In this document: positions 42,044-52,359 of the stretch, piece by piece
How positions within the stretch are numbered: the stretch's first letter is position 1
Layout of the letters: every line of letters begins with the position of its first letter
Assembly (NCBI RefSeq): GCF_003043945.1
Contig: NZ_PYXG01000002.1
Span: forward strand, 434,001 to 498,000
Length of the DNA stretch: 64,000 nucleotides
Direction of reading: 5' to 3'
DNA from: Prevotella sp. oral taxon 376
Lineage (GTDB): Bacteria; Bacteroidota; Bacteroidia; Bacteroidales; Bacteroidaceae
Translations under genes and position numbers: made by a program
Notes under the pieces: model-generated
The model's database searches: none
What the model saw: only the letters and a program-made list of their open reading frames with translations
What the model was told of the DNA's origin: nothing

Positions 42044-44524
42044 TCAAAAGTGGAACTTTAAGTCTACGCCCATTTGGAACGGGGTGCCTCGCTGCGCAAA
42101 ATACTCCTGTCTGCGGGTGGCACTGCTGCCGACGGCGAAGGTGTTATAGTTCGCGCTGGTCAGGTTCCGGGCCCAGAGGCAGAGCTTCACGGGGCCGAAG
42201 TCGGCGTCGGCATGGGCGCCGAGCAGCGCATAGAACTTCTGAGAATAGCTGTTGGCCTCGTTCCAGTAGGTCTTTCCCTGTGCGTTCATGTTCGCTCCGA
42301 TGGTGATATTCCTGAGCCACGAGCCGCCGATGTCAAAACGATAGTCGGCAAGTGCTGCCAGCTGATGCTGCGGCACATAGGGCACATAGTTGCCACTATA
42401 GTCGAGCGCAACGGGCGCCCCGTTCAGGGTCTGTTGGTCCATGTACTCCTTAAACTTGGCATGCGTGAAGCTATAAGAGAGCGACCAGTCGAAATGATTG
42501 TCAAAGGCCGCGCCATGCAGGACGGCCTCCATGCCTGCACTATAGCTCTTGCCGGCATTGGTCATCATGCGCCCGTAGCTGAAGCCCGGTGCCATGATGG
42601 CTATCTGTTGGTTGCGCACCTGCATGTAGAAGGCAGAGAGGTCGAGTTGAAGAGTGTGCTGAAAGAGATTCAGATGAGTACCCGCCTCATAGTTCCAGCT
42701 CACCTCCGGCTCATAAGAGATGGTCTTGGCTATATCCTGATAGTCGGCTTCCGTATGTTCGATATTGATATCGCCGCTGGCAAACTGCCCCATGTCAATC
42801 CGCCGGGCACGGACAGCTCCCATGACATCGTTCTGAAGAATGTCGGCAAACATCTGGATATTGTAGCCGCCTGAACGATAGCCCTTGGTAACGGTGGCAT
42901 ATACATTGCCGTCCCGGAACCTGTAGGTGAGGCCGAATTTGGGGAGTAACTGATTGAAGTTGTCCTTCAGAAGGTCGGAGATCGACGAGGTAAGATAGCG
43001 CGTGGCGTCCTTGCCAAGCACGCTCGCACGCACTCCTATGAAGGTAGAAGCCTCATAGGCTATCTTCGCATGCGTCCAATCATAGCGCAGACCGAGCGTA
43101 GCGGTGAGGTTGCGGGTAACATCGAAGTTCGACTCATGATAGAATCCAAGGTTGAACTGCGGAGTGCGATAGATGCCGGGAGCCCCCATCTCCACGCCCG
43201 TAACATGTACCCCACCGGCCTTTTCGATGGCGGCAGCGGCGGCGGCAGGTGCCGCCGCAGGAGGAACACCCTGTCCTATCATGCGTCTTGTGAAGGCGTC
43301 AAGGATGGCATGATACATCATCGGTTCTATCATCGGCTGAAGCATGCCATACATCCTGTTGGTCATATCAGCGTCAAAGAATACCGGCCCGTCCGTACGA
43401 AGCCACTGAGCAGAGAAGAAAACGCCGAGGGTCCAGTGCCAAAAACCGCCCACCGGGCGGTTGCTTTTTAATGAAAGCTCATGCGTCATGGCGTTCTGCA
43501 GCTGCCATTGCCTCAAGTGCATGTAGTCGGCAGGCAAATAGTCTTGGTCCATCATCATGTAATCCTTCAGCCATTGATAGCTCGTTGTATAGTGCAAATC
43601 GAAGTGATTGGCCTTGAAGCCGACATTCAGAGCAGAGACAATCGTATTGCGGCGGTAAGAGCCCTGATAGGTGGAAGCGGGAGAATCGGCCTCTCCGGTC
43701 TCAAGGTTGAGCTGCCCATAGGGGAATCCGTTCTGGTCTACATACTGGTAATCAGCAAACCCCTCGAGCGAGAGGCGCTGCGTCGGCTGCCACATCAGGC
43801 GAAGTCTGCCACCCGCCTCATTAAACTTATCGGCACGGTCGCCCGTCGTCTGGTTGCGGAAGAATCCGTTCTGTCCGTCGTAAAAGCCACCAGCGGAAAA
43901 CGCAAACCTGTCGTTCACCTTATTATAATGGGTCAGTTCGGCATTCCGCCAACCACGCGTGCCCCATCCAAGTTCCATGTCCGTGCCCTGATAGGAGAAC
44001 GGGTTGCGAGTGTACATACGCACCATCCCGCCTTCGGTGTTCAGTCCGTATAAGGTGCTCTGCGGCCCGCGCAGTACATCCACACGGTCTATGGCATAGT
44101 AATGCTGATTGAAAGCACTCTTGCTCATCACCGGAACCCCGTCGACATAGATGCCCACGGCCGGACTGTTGACACGGCTTCCGATTCCCCGCACATACAT
44201 CGACGAGGTATAGCGGGAGCCATAGCTGGGCATTGTGAACGACGGCACGAATGCCGACAGCTCCCGAAGGTCGCGCGCTCCCATAGCCGACAGGTCGCGG
44301 GCAGAATACATGGAAGAGCTGAGAGGCTGCTGGCGCAGTCGGAAACTCTCCTTAGGCTGGGTGATGATAAGGACCTCGTCGAGGTCGACCACACGGGATG
44401 TGTCGGCAAGCGACCGTCCCTCAACAGGATTCTCTATACCGGTGCCGGCTGCTTCTGCCGGCAAAAACACAGCGGCGGCAATGGCCGCGCACATGAGAGT
44501 CGTTATATTCATGACACTTTTCAT
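42044..44524 (-). CDS. TonB-dependent outer-membrane receptor
   Basis: 826 residues from ATG 44524 (44512 also possible). A signal peptide (ITTLMCAAIAAAVFLPAEA) leads to a TonB-box-like DEVLIITQPK, a plug domain (about 75-190: ARDLRELSAFVPSF, SMYVRGIGSRVNSPAVGIY, DRVDVLRGPQSTLYG) and a 22-strand barrel ending GVDLKFHF. There is no SusC-type N-terminal carboxypeptidase-like domain and no SusD neighbour, so uptake of a metal chelate or vitamin is more likely than of glycans. An Ala/Pro-rich insertion (PPAAAPAAAAAA) occurs in one extracellular loop. Confidence 0.9.
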   Translation of the reverse strand: MKSVMNITTLMCAAIAAAVFLPAEAAGTGIENPVEGRSLADTSRVVDLDEVLIITQPKESFRLRQQPLSSSMYSARDLSAMGARDLRELSAFVPSFTMPSYGSRYTSSMYVRGIGSRVNSPAVGIYVDGVPVMSKSAFNQHYYAIDRVDVLRGPQSTLYGLNTEGGMVRMYTRNPFSYQGTDMELGWGTRGWRNAELTHYNKVNDRFAFSAGGFYDGQNGFFRNQTTGDRADKFNEAGGRLRLMWQPTQRLSLEGFADYQYVDQNGFPYGQLNLETGEADSPASTYQGSYRRNTIVSALNVGFKANHFDLHYTTSYQWLKDYMMMDQDYLPADYMHLRQWQLQNAMTHELSLKSNRPVGGFWHWTLGVFFSAQWLRTDGPVFFDADMTNRMYGMLQPMIEPMMYHAILDAFTRRMIGQGVPPAAAPAAAAAAIEKAGGVHVTGVEMGAPGIYRTPQFNLGFYHESNFDVTRNLTATLGLRYDWTHAKIAYEASTFIGVRASVLGKDATRYLTSSISDLLKDNFNQLLPKFGLTYRFRDGNVYATVTKGYRSGGYNIQMFADILQNDVMGAVRARRIDMGQFASGDINIEHTEADYQDIAKTISYEPEVSWNYEAGTHLNLFQHTLQLDLSAFYMQVRNQQIAIMAPGFSYGRMMTNAGKSYSAGMEAVLHGAAFDNHFDWSLSYSFTHAKFKEYMDQQTLNGAPVALDYSGNYVPYVPQHQLAALADYRFDIGGSWLRNITIGANMNAQGKTYWNEANSYSQKFYALLGAHADADFGPVKLCLWARNLTSANYNTFAVGSSATRRQEYFAQRGTPFQMGVDLKFHF

Positions 44525-44538
44525 AACCTTACGAGGTG

Positions 44539-44546
44539 CAAAGTTA
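44539..44546 (-). promoter_or_regulatory. -7 element of the TonB receptor gene
   Basis: TAACTTTG (minus strand) lies 14 bp before ATG 44524 and 26 bp before ATG 44512. The distance slightly favours the second. Confidence 0.5.
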
Positions 44547-44601
44547 CGAGATTTAGGCATTACGGCCTATCCCTATTTGTGGGGAAATTGAGACCAGACG
44601 C

Positions 44602-45594
44602 CTACAGGTTTTCCGCTCCGCAATGGGGGCAGCGCCCCTTATGGTGGAGCTTAGCACCGCAATTCCCGCAGATGAAACCGGCTCTGTTGTGCTGAAAGTA
44701 TTGCCGCAAGGCAAAATAAACATACGCTCCCAGAAGGAGATAGCCTACGAAATAGAGCGTGGTGAGGCTGAAGATGATATAGTCGACGGCACAGACGGCA
44801 GCCAGTCCGCACAGATATACCACGGCCTCGCCTAACGGCAACTGATGGCGGACATCGTCGACGGCGGCCAGCCCCACGATCAATATCGCCCATATCGATA
44901 TGAGAAAGACCGAGAGGATGGGCGGAGTGGCAAAGGGATTGAGCGTAGGATGGAAATAGAAGTGGCGCCACACATCAGGGGCAAAGGTCTGGATGCTGGC
45001 ATAGAAAGTGGCCGCCGAGGCCACGAGGAGCGTGAGGAGCGTGGGATAGAACGAGTCGATGTCGTTGAAATGCACAATGCGGGCATTGCTCCTGAGCATC
45101 TTCCGCATCAGATAGACGAATCCGATAGCGACGATAATGATGAGGAATATCAGCAAATGGACATCGGAGAAGGTGGAGATGAACTGCGAGATAGGGTCGT
45201 CGGGGTCGACGGCGGGGAGGAGGTCAGACTCGTGCACCCACCCTATCGTATGCTGGTCGCGTGCCACTTGCACCCAGACAGAATCGATGGAATCCGTGGG
45301 CAGCATGCGGATATCCGCCACCACGAGTCGGTCGTGGCGGCGCACGGTAAGCGAGTCGGTGGTAAGCAGCTCGCTGAAAGCCTCCTCGGGTTGCTGACGA
45401 AGCAGGACGAGAGAGTCGGCCCTCACCACGAAGTTGAAGTTCTCGGAATAGTGATGGCGGGAATAGAACGAAATGGAATCGAGCTGTTCGGCACTATATG
45501 GCACGGGAAGCGCATCGGATGTGGTGGGACTGCGATGGTAGCACGACGCCAGCGTAAGCGCCGTCAGCAGCAACAGAAGGAACTGCCGGACCAT
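44602..45594 (-). CDS. Lipoprotein-anchored multi-TM protein with C-terminal zinc ribbon
   Basis: 330 residues. The lipobox LTLASC is followed by an extracytoplasmic part (about 20-135) with an SH3-like look (HDRLVVADIR, WVQVARDQHTIGWVHESDLL), five or so membrane helices (about 140-310) and a C-terminal zinc ribbon FICGNCGAKLHHKGRCPHCGAE. The family is not recognised beyond these parts. ATG 45594 was chosen; an ATG at 45612 would overlap the U32 gene. It is the last gene of the M13-metA-U32 run. Confidence 0.68.
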   Translation of the reverse strand: MVRQFLLLLLTALTLASCYHRSPTTSDALPVPYSAEQLDSISFYSRHHYSENFNFVVRADSLVLLRQQPEEAFSELLTTDSLTVRRHDRLVVADIRMLPTDSIDSVWVQVARDQHTIGWVHESDLLPAVDPDDPISQFISTFSDVHLLIFLIIIVAIGFVYLMRKMLRSNARIVHFNDIDSFYPTLLTLLVASAATFYASIQTFAPDVWRHFYFHPTLNPFATPPILSVFLISIWAILIVGLAAVDDVRHQLPLGEAVVYLCGLAAVCAVDYIIFSLTTLYFVGYLLLGAYVYFALRQYFQHNRAGFICGNCGAKLHHKGRCPHCGAENL

Positions 45595-45598
45595 GGAT

Positions 45599-47440
45599 TT
45601 ACTTTTCTGCATAGATATTCATCTGACATTCGTTACACTTAAACTCAAGGAGAAACCGGCGCCCATCAGGCAACTGCAGGGTAAGAGGCTCGCGCCAAGA
45701 GGGCTTGCGACCACCCCGCCTCACGCAATAACCCAATGAATAGCGCAGGCAATGACGGCACTGCATGATGAGCGGACGCGCCGAAGGCTTTACCTCGAAA
45801 GCCTCGCGGGGATGCGCCAGGCCGTGCTCCCCATAGAATTTAACGGCCACTTGGTTGGAGATATTATATAAATAGGGATAAGCCTTATACTCCGGCTGCC
45901 ACCCGACCTCGGGAACAAGAGGGCTCACGGCCTGCTTCCTGCGCCCGGAGAACGGTTGCCGGCTGATCTCCACGCTCTCCACACACCTGCGGCGAAGCCC
46001 GGAGAGCAGGCTCGAGGGAATGAAAAAGGCATCGGCACCATCCTCTATTTTCAGCTCCCCGCACACATAGGGGGTATTGCCCAGCTTCGAAAGCTGCCGC
46101 CGAAGATTGTCGGACTGCGGACTCCGGGCTTCCCGGTGGTCGGCTTCCACCCGGCTTTCGCCTTTCAGAAGACCGTCTTTCGACCCTATCCGGAGCCGGA
46201 ATCCGTCAGCCGTAAGGCCATATTCCATGACCACGGGGATGCGCCGTTCCGCCGTAAGACCGGACAGAATCTTCTCGAAAGCCTCGTCGTTGTTGCGATA
46301 GAGAGCAAGGCCCGGACGCAAACGGGGCGGCATACGCAAGGGGAAGAGGCGGTTGCCCTCCGCCCGGTTCACGCGGAAGCCCTCCAACTCATGCTCGTCA
46401 TTGAGGAAACAGAGGCCGTCGCCGTTGGCAAAGGAGGCCGTTCCGGCCACAGTGAAAGAGTTGCCGCGCAATTCCTTCACCTTGCCCACATACTCGCCGA
46501 GAGCCTTGGGAGTATCAAAACTGGCGATATCCGGCTGCCGTCCTTTCAGGAAATAGGTGGTATAGCCACGGTTGAAAGTCTTCGCAAGGTTGGGCGTGAA
46601 ATGATATTCCACCCGCCCCAGCGAAGCCCGGCGATATTTATCGGGATGACGGCGGATGAGGTCATCCAAGCGTTGCGAATAGGCCGAGACCACATTCTTC
46701 ACATAAGCCACATCCTTCAGGCGGCCTTCTATCTTGAACGAAGACGCCCCGGCCTCGGCCAGTTCCTCGAGATGATCGATCCGGCACATATCCTTCAGCG
46801 ACAACAAGTGGCGCTGATGCTCTATCTCACGACCGCCGGCATCCATCAGGTTGAACCTCAACCGACAGAACTGGGCGCACTCGCCACGGTTGGCGCTGCG
46901 CCCGAAACAATGCTGCGAAGCATAGCAGACACCCGAATAACTCACGCAGAGGGCACCATGGACAAATACCTCCAGTTCCATATCGGGCACCGCCTCATGG
47001 ACGGCACGGATCTCGTCGACGGAGAGCTCACGGGCCAGCACGGCCCGGGCAAAGCCCAGACCGCGCAGCCAGCGCACCTTCTCCGCCGTGCGGATGTCGC
47101 ACTGCGTGCTGGCGTGAAGGGCCATGTCGTGCGCCATAGACAGCGTAGACATGTCCTGAACGAGAAGAGCGTCGGTGCCGATAGCGGCTAATTGGTCGAT
47201 TACACGCTGCATGTAATCGAGTTCCTCGTTGTATGTAATCGTGTTACAAGTAACGAATACTTTCGCCCCGAACCGATGGGCATAGTCGCAGAGACGGCCG
47301 ATGTCCTCCATGGAGTTGCCTGCCGCAGCCCTCGCACCGAAGCGCTGGGCACCGATGTAGACGGCGTCTGCACCATGGTCGATGGCCGCAAGGCCGCATT
47401 CCAGATTCTTGGCGGGAGCCAAAAGCTCAAGTTCACGCAT
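45599..47440 (-). CDS. Peptidase U32-family protein, probable rRNA hydroxylase (RlhA-like)
   Basis: 613 residues. The N-terminal TIM barrel (ELLAPAKNLECGLAAIDHGADAVYIG) carries the U32 signature EVFVHGALCVSYSGVC...SANRGECAQFCR with its cysteines. A long C-terminal region (about 330-613) resembles that of RlhA/YdcP, which hydroxylates C2501 of 23S rRNA; the shorter TrhP type modifies tRNA. Extra Cys motifs occur near the end (MQCRHC, KCNECQ). The RlhA assignment rests on length. It overlaps metA by 8 bp. Confidence 0.82.
   Translation of the reverse strand: MRELELLAPAKNLECGLAAIDHGADAVYIGAQRFGARAAAGNSMEDIGRLCDYAHRFGAKVFVTCNTITYNEELDYMQRVIDQLAAIGTDALLVQDMSTLSMAHDMALHASTQCDIRTAEKVRWLRGLGFARAVLARELSVDEIRAVHEAVPDMELEVFVHGALCVSYSGVCYASQHCFGRSANRGECAQFCRLRFNLMDAGGREIEHQRHLLSLKDMCRIDHLEELAEAGASSFKIEGRLKDVAYVKNVVSAYSQRLDDLIRRHPDKYRRASLGRVEYHFTPNLAKTFNRGYTTYFLKGRQPDIASFDTPKALGEYVGKVKELRGNSFTVAGTASFANGDGLCFLNDEHELEGFRVNRAEGNRLFPLRMPPRLRPGLALYRNNDEAFEKILSGLTAERRIPVVMEYGLTADGFRLRIGSKDGLLKGESRVEADHREARSPQSDNLRRQLSKLGNTPYVCGELKIEDGADAFFIPSSLLSGLRRRCVESVEISRQPFSGRRKQAVSPLVPEVGWQPEYKAYPYLYNISNQVAVKFYGEHGLAHPREAFEVKPSARPLIMQCRHCLRYSLGYCVRRGGRKPSWREPLTLQLPDGRRFLLEFKCNECQMNIYAEK
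47200..47260. repeat. 22-bp-pitch TTACA/TGTAA array inside the U32 gene
   Basis: Units at 47200, 47222 and 47244: TTACACGCTGCATGTAA (both half-sites perfect), TTCCTCGTTGTATGTAA (right half) and TTACAAGTAACGAATAC (left half); spacers TCGAG and TCGTG. Pitch and register match the intergenic arrays. It encodes residues 61-81 (VFVTCNTITYNEEL...), a conserved part of the U32 barrel, so it is not an inserted segment and could be a chance match. Confidence 0.5.
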
Positions 47441-48248
47441 CCTGTCGTTCCTTTACGAGATAAAGGGAAGTCCAGTTTTCATAAAGCCTCAACGCCCACT
47501 CGTGCCAACTGTCGACAGGCTTGCGCGAGGGGTCGTCGGCCTCATAATAGTTTTTCGGTAAGTCTACATCGTCGCGCTTGCCGAGGTCGCGGCGATATTC
47601 GTTGTCGAGCGTGTAAGGCTCATACTCCAGATGACCGGTGATAAAGACCTCACGGGCATCCGCCGTCATCGCCATGCTCACCCCGCTTATCGGCGATTCG
47701 GCAAGGATTTCCAAGTCGGCATGCCGCTCAAGGTCGCCGCGCCGTATCTCCGTATGCCGACTGTGGGGCATCGGAAACTCCTTGGGAAAGCCCTTGAGGA
47801 GCGGAGCGGCGGAAAGAACATGCTGCCCGAAGACGCCGAACACCTTTCTGGGGAGCGCATACTTGGGCACGCCGAAAAAATGGTAGAGCCCGGCCTGGGC
47901 TCCCCAGCAGATGTAAAGCGTGCTCCTGACACTGGCATGGGCCCAGTCGAAGATTTGCCGCAGCTCCTCCCAATAGTCCACCTCCTCGAAGTCGATGAGT
48001 TCCACAGGGGCTCCCGTTACGATGAAACCATCGAAGCGTTCTTGGCGTAACTCATCGAAATAGCGGTAACGCGATTCCATATAAACTGCCGAAGTGTGCT
48101 TCGAGACATGGGTGCGAAGCCGCATCCATGCCACCTCCACGGGAGTAGACACCCCCTTGAGCAGCCGCAGAAAGTCGGCCTCCGTTACCTCCTTGAAAGG
48201 CATCAGGTTGAGAACGGCTATCCGGACTGGCCGCACACGGCTTACCAT
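47433..48248 (-). CDS. metA: Homoserine O-acyltransferase MetA, predicted acetyl-CoA type
   Basis: 271 residues. It activates homoserine for methionine synthesis. Catalytic residues: Cys114 in YICWGAQAG, and His206/Glu208 in ITGHLEYE. The residue that distinguishes acyl donors is Glu83 (GAPVELIDF) as in acetyl-CoA-using MetA, where succinyl-CoA enzymes have Gly. The N-terminus begins at RPVRIAVLNLMP and lacks about 28 residues found in E. coli MetA; its ATG lies within the end of the M13 gene, with no upstream ATG. It overlaps both neighbours by 7-8 bp. Confidence 0.9.
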   Translation of the reverse strand: MVSRVRPVRIAVLNLMPFKEVTEADFLRLLKGVSTPVEVAWMRLRTHVSKHTSAVYMESRYRYFDELRQERFDGFIVTGAPVELIDFEEVDYWEELRQIFDWAHASVRSTLYICWGAQAGLYHFFGVPKYALPRKVFGVFGQHVLSAAPLLKGFPKEFPMPHSRHTEIRRGDLERHADLEILAESPISGVSMAMTADAREVFITGHLEYEPYTLDNEYRRDLGKRDDVDLPKNYYEADDPSRKPVDSWHEWALRLYENWTSLYLVKERQDA

Positions 48249-50275
48249 AACTGCAGCCGCTCCGACTCCGGAATGAACATCTTGTCGCCCGCCTTGACAC
48301 CGAAAGCCTCATACCAAGCATCGATGTGAGGCAGCGCACCGTTCACACGCCACTCGCCAAGGGCGTGCGGATCGCGCTTTACACGGTTGCGGATTTCCTT
48401 CTCGGTGATGTTCTGTCCCCACACGCCGGCATAAGCGAGGAAGAAACGCTGGTCGGCGGTAAATCCGTCCTTCACCTTGAGCGGCTTCTCGGCGGTCGCG
48501 TTCTTATAGGCATTGAACGAAACCTGCAGCCCTCCGTGGTCGGCAAGATTCTCGCCCAGCGTGAAACGGCCGTTGGCATTCAGGTCAGGAAGCACCTTGA
48601 TGTTACTGAAAAAGTCGGCATACAGGTCGGCACGCTGCTTGAAACCTTCCGCGTCTTCTGCCGTCCACCAATCCTTCAGGTTGCCGTCGGCATCATACTG
48701 GCGGCCTTGGTCGTCGAATCCGTGGGTCATCTCATGGCCTATCACCACGCCGATGGCACCATAGTTGAAGGCTTCGTCGGCCTTCGGGTCGAAGAACGGA
48801 TACTGAAGAATGCCTGCCGGGAAGCAGATTTCATTGGTCGTGGGATTGTAATAGGCGTTCACGGTCTGCGGATTCATCAGCCACTCGTCTCTGTCCACCG
48901 GCTTGCCAGCCCTGTCGGCAATGTGTTTGTCATGGGCAAACTTGCGGCAGGCCATCACATTCTCATAGAAACTCTTCTGCGGATCGATGTCAAGCTTGCT
49001 GTAATCGGTCCACTTGTTGGGGTATCCTATCTTCACATAGAACCTGTCGAGCTTCTTGTGAGCATTGGCCTTTGTGGCCTCGCTCATCCAGGTCTGGGCG
49101 TCAATGCGCTGCCCAAGGCTGACCTGGAGATTGGCCACGAGCTGTTCCATAATCTTTTTAGAGGTCTCCGGGAAGTACTTCTCACAATACATCTTGCCCA
49201 AAGCTTCGCCCATCGCGCTCTCTACTTGATTCGTCGCGCGCTTCCAGAGAGGATAGTCTTCCTTGCGACCACTCATCGTCTTGCCGAAGAAATCGAAGTT
49301 GGCCTCACGGATTTCATCGGTGAGATAGCTTGCCGAACCTTGTATAATGTCCCACTCCATGAGAGCCTTGATATCATCGGCTGTCTGCATCTCGATGAGC
49401 TTGTCCAGCCCCTGCATGAACGAAGGCTGGCCTACCACCATCTCCTGAATGAAATCCGTCTTAACGCCTTCCGCCTGTGCCAGGGCCGCGAGAGGGATGT
49501 TCGGATAACTGGCCTCAAACTCCTTCAGGGTCATCTTATTGTAATTGGCCAGGGGGTCGCGAAGCTCCGTCATGCTCTTGGATATAAGGGCCACCAGCGT
49601 CTCCTGCCTGAAGATGGCCTCGCTGCGCTTCTCTGCCTCGGCTTCGGTGAAGCCGTAGAGCCTGAACATGCGTGCGATGTGCTTCTTGTAAGCGTCGCGG
49701 ATGGCCTTCGTGGCAGCATCGTTGTTCAGGTAATAGTCCTTCTGGCCGAGCGTCAGGCCGCTCTGGCTGATGCAGAGGATGTTCATCTTGACATTCTTTT
49801 CATCTGCCGCGAAGTAGGAACCGAACTGAACTCCATAGCCACGGTCGGCATATTTGAGCTGCAACTTGCGGAGTGCATCGACATCATGAGCCCCTTCTAT
49901 CTCGCCGAGCAACGGCTTAACCGGGGCAATTCCCTCGGCATTCCGGCGACTCACATTCAGGGCCAGCTTGTAGAAATCAGAGAGTTTCTGCTCCGTAGAG
50001 CCCTGCTCGAACTTCTTTTTCTGCAGCTGGGAGAGGATGATGTTGATGCGTTTGTTGTTGTCTTCCTGTAACTGGTCGAAACTTCCAAACCGGCTGTAGG
50101 CAGCCGGGAGCGGGTTGTTTTTCTGCCAGCCACCCGTTGCGAACCGATAGAAATCTTCCGTGGGTTTCACCGTTTTGTCCAGATTCTTCATGACAAGACC
50201 CGATTTGTTCTGCCCCATTCCCATCAAGGGAACCGATGCGAACATAGCAATCGAAAGGATTTGTTTCATTTTCAT
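48242..50275 (-). CDS. pepO: Secreted M13-family zinc metallopeptidase (PepO-like)
   Basis: 677 residues. The signal peptide (QILSIAMFASVPLMGMGQ) is followed by the neprilysin-type fold: VIGHEMTHGFDDQGRQYD (HExxH), ENLADHGGLQVSFNAY (ExxxD, third zinc ligand) and the C-terminal CxxW position replaced by ESERLQLW, as in bacterial PepO. It degrades oligopeptides in the periplasm or at the surface. It is the first gene of the pepO-metA-U32-zinc-ribbon run; metA starts within its last codons. Confidence 0.92.
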   Translation of the reverse strand: MKMKQILSIAMFASVPLMGMGQNKSGLVMKNLDKTVKPTEDFYRFATGGWQKNNPLPAAYSRFGSFDQLQEDNNKRINIILSQLQKKKFEQGSTEQKLSDFYKLALNVSRRNAEGIAPVKPLLGEIEGAHDVDALRKLQLKYADRGYGVQFGSYFAADEKNVKMNILCISQSGLTLGQKDYYLNNDAATKAIRDAYKKHIARMFRLYGFTEAEAEKRSEAIFRQETLVALISKSMTELRDPLANYNKMTLKEFEASYPNIPLAALAQAEGVKTDFIQEMVVGQPSFMQGLDKLIEMQTADDIKALMEWDIIQGSASYLTDEIREANFDFFGKTMSGRKEDYPLWKRATNQVESAMGEALGKMYCEKYFPETSKKIMEQLVANLQVSLGQRIDAQTWMSEATKANAHKKLDRFYVKIGYPNKWTDYSKLDIDPQKSFYENVMACRKFAHDKHIADRAGKPVDRDEWLMNPQTVNAYYNPTTNEICFPAGILQYPFFDPKADEAFNYGAIGVVIGHEMTHGFDDQGRQYDADGNLKDWWTAEDAEGFKQRADLYADFFSNIKVLPDLNANGRFTLGENLADHGGLQVSFNAYKNATAEKPLKVKDGFTADQRFFLAYAGVWGQNITEKEIRNRVKRDPHALGEWRVNGALPHIDAWYEAFGVKAGDKMFIPESERLQLW

Positions 50276-50314
50276 TTTACCTGATTGTTTTATATGTTTG
50301 ACTGTTTTCTTCTT

Positions 50315-52258
<1,944 letters not shown>

Positions 52259-52279
52259 CTTTTTACTGTAATTATGCTA

Positions 52280-52287
52280 CAAAGTTA
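52280..52287 (-). promoter_or_regulatory. -7 element of the ABC-F gene
   Basis: TAACTTTG (minus strand) lies 21 bp before the ATG at 52258. Confidence 0.55.
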
Positions 52288-52331
52288 CGAAAAATAGTTG
52301 AATTTAAGTTGGCATTCCGGCAGAAAATACT

Positions 52332-52339
52332 TATTTTTG
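52332..52339 (+). promoter_or_regulatory. -7 element of tex
   Basis: TATTTTTG lies 20 bp before the tex ATG at 52360 and rules out the longer reading from 52309. Confidence 0.6.
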
Positions 52340-52359
52340 TGGAAGCAATCTTAGGAATT

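Noticed and set aside
42044..44524. SusC of a polysaccharide utilisation locus
   Set aside because: No N-terminal carboxypeptidase-like domain, no SusD gene and no glycoside hydrolases nearby.
48326..50071. 581-codon plus-strand open frame
   Set aside because: Antisense to the M13 peptidase, which has a full set of catalytic motifs; the plus-strand product has none.
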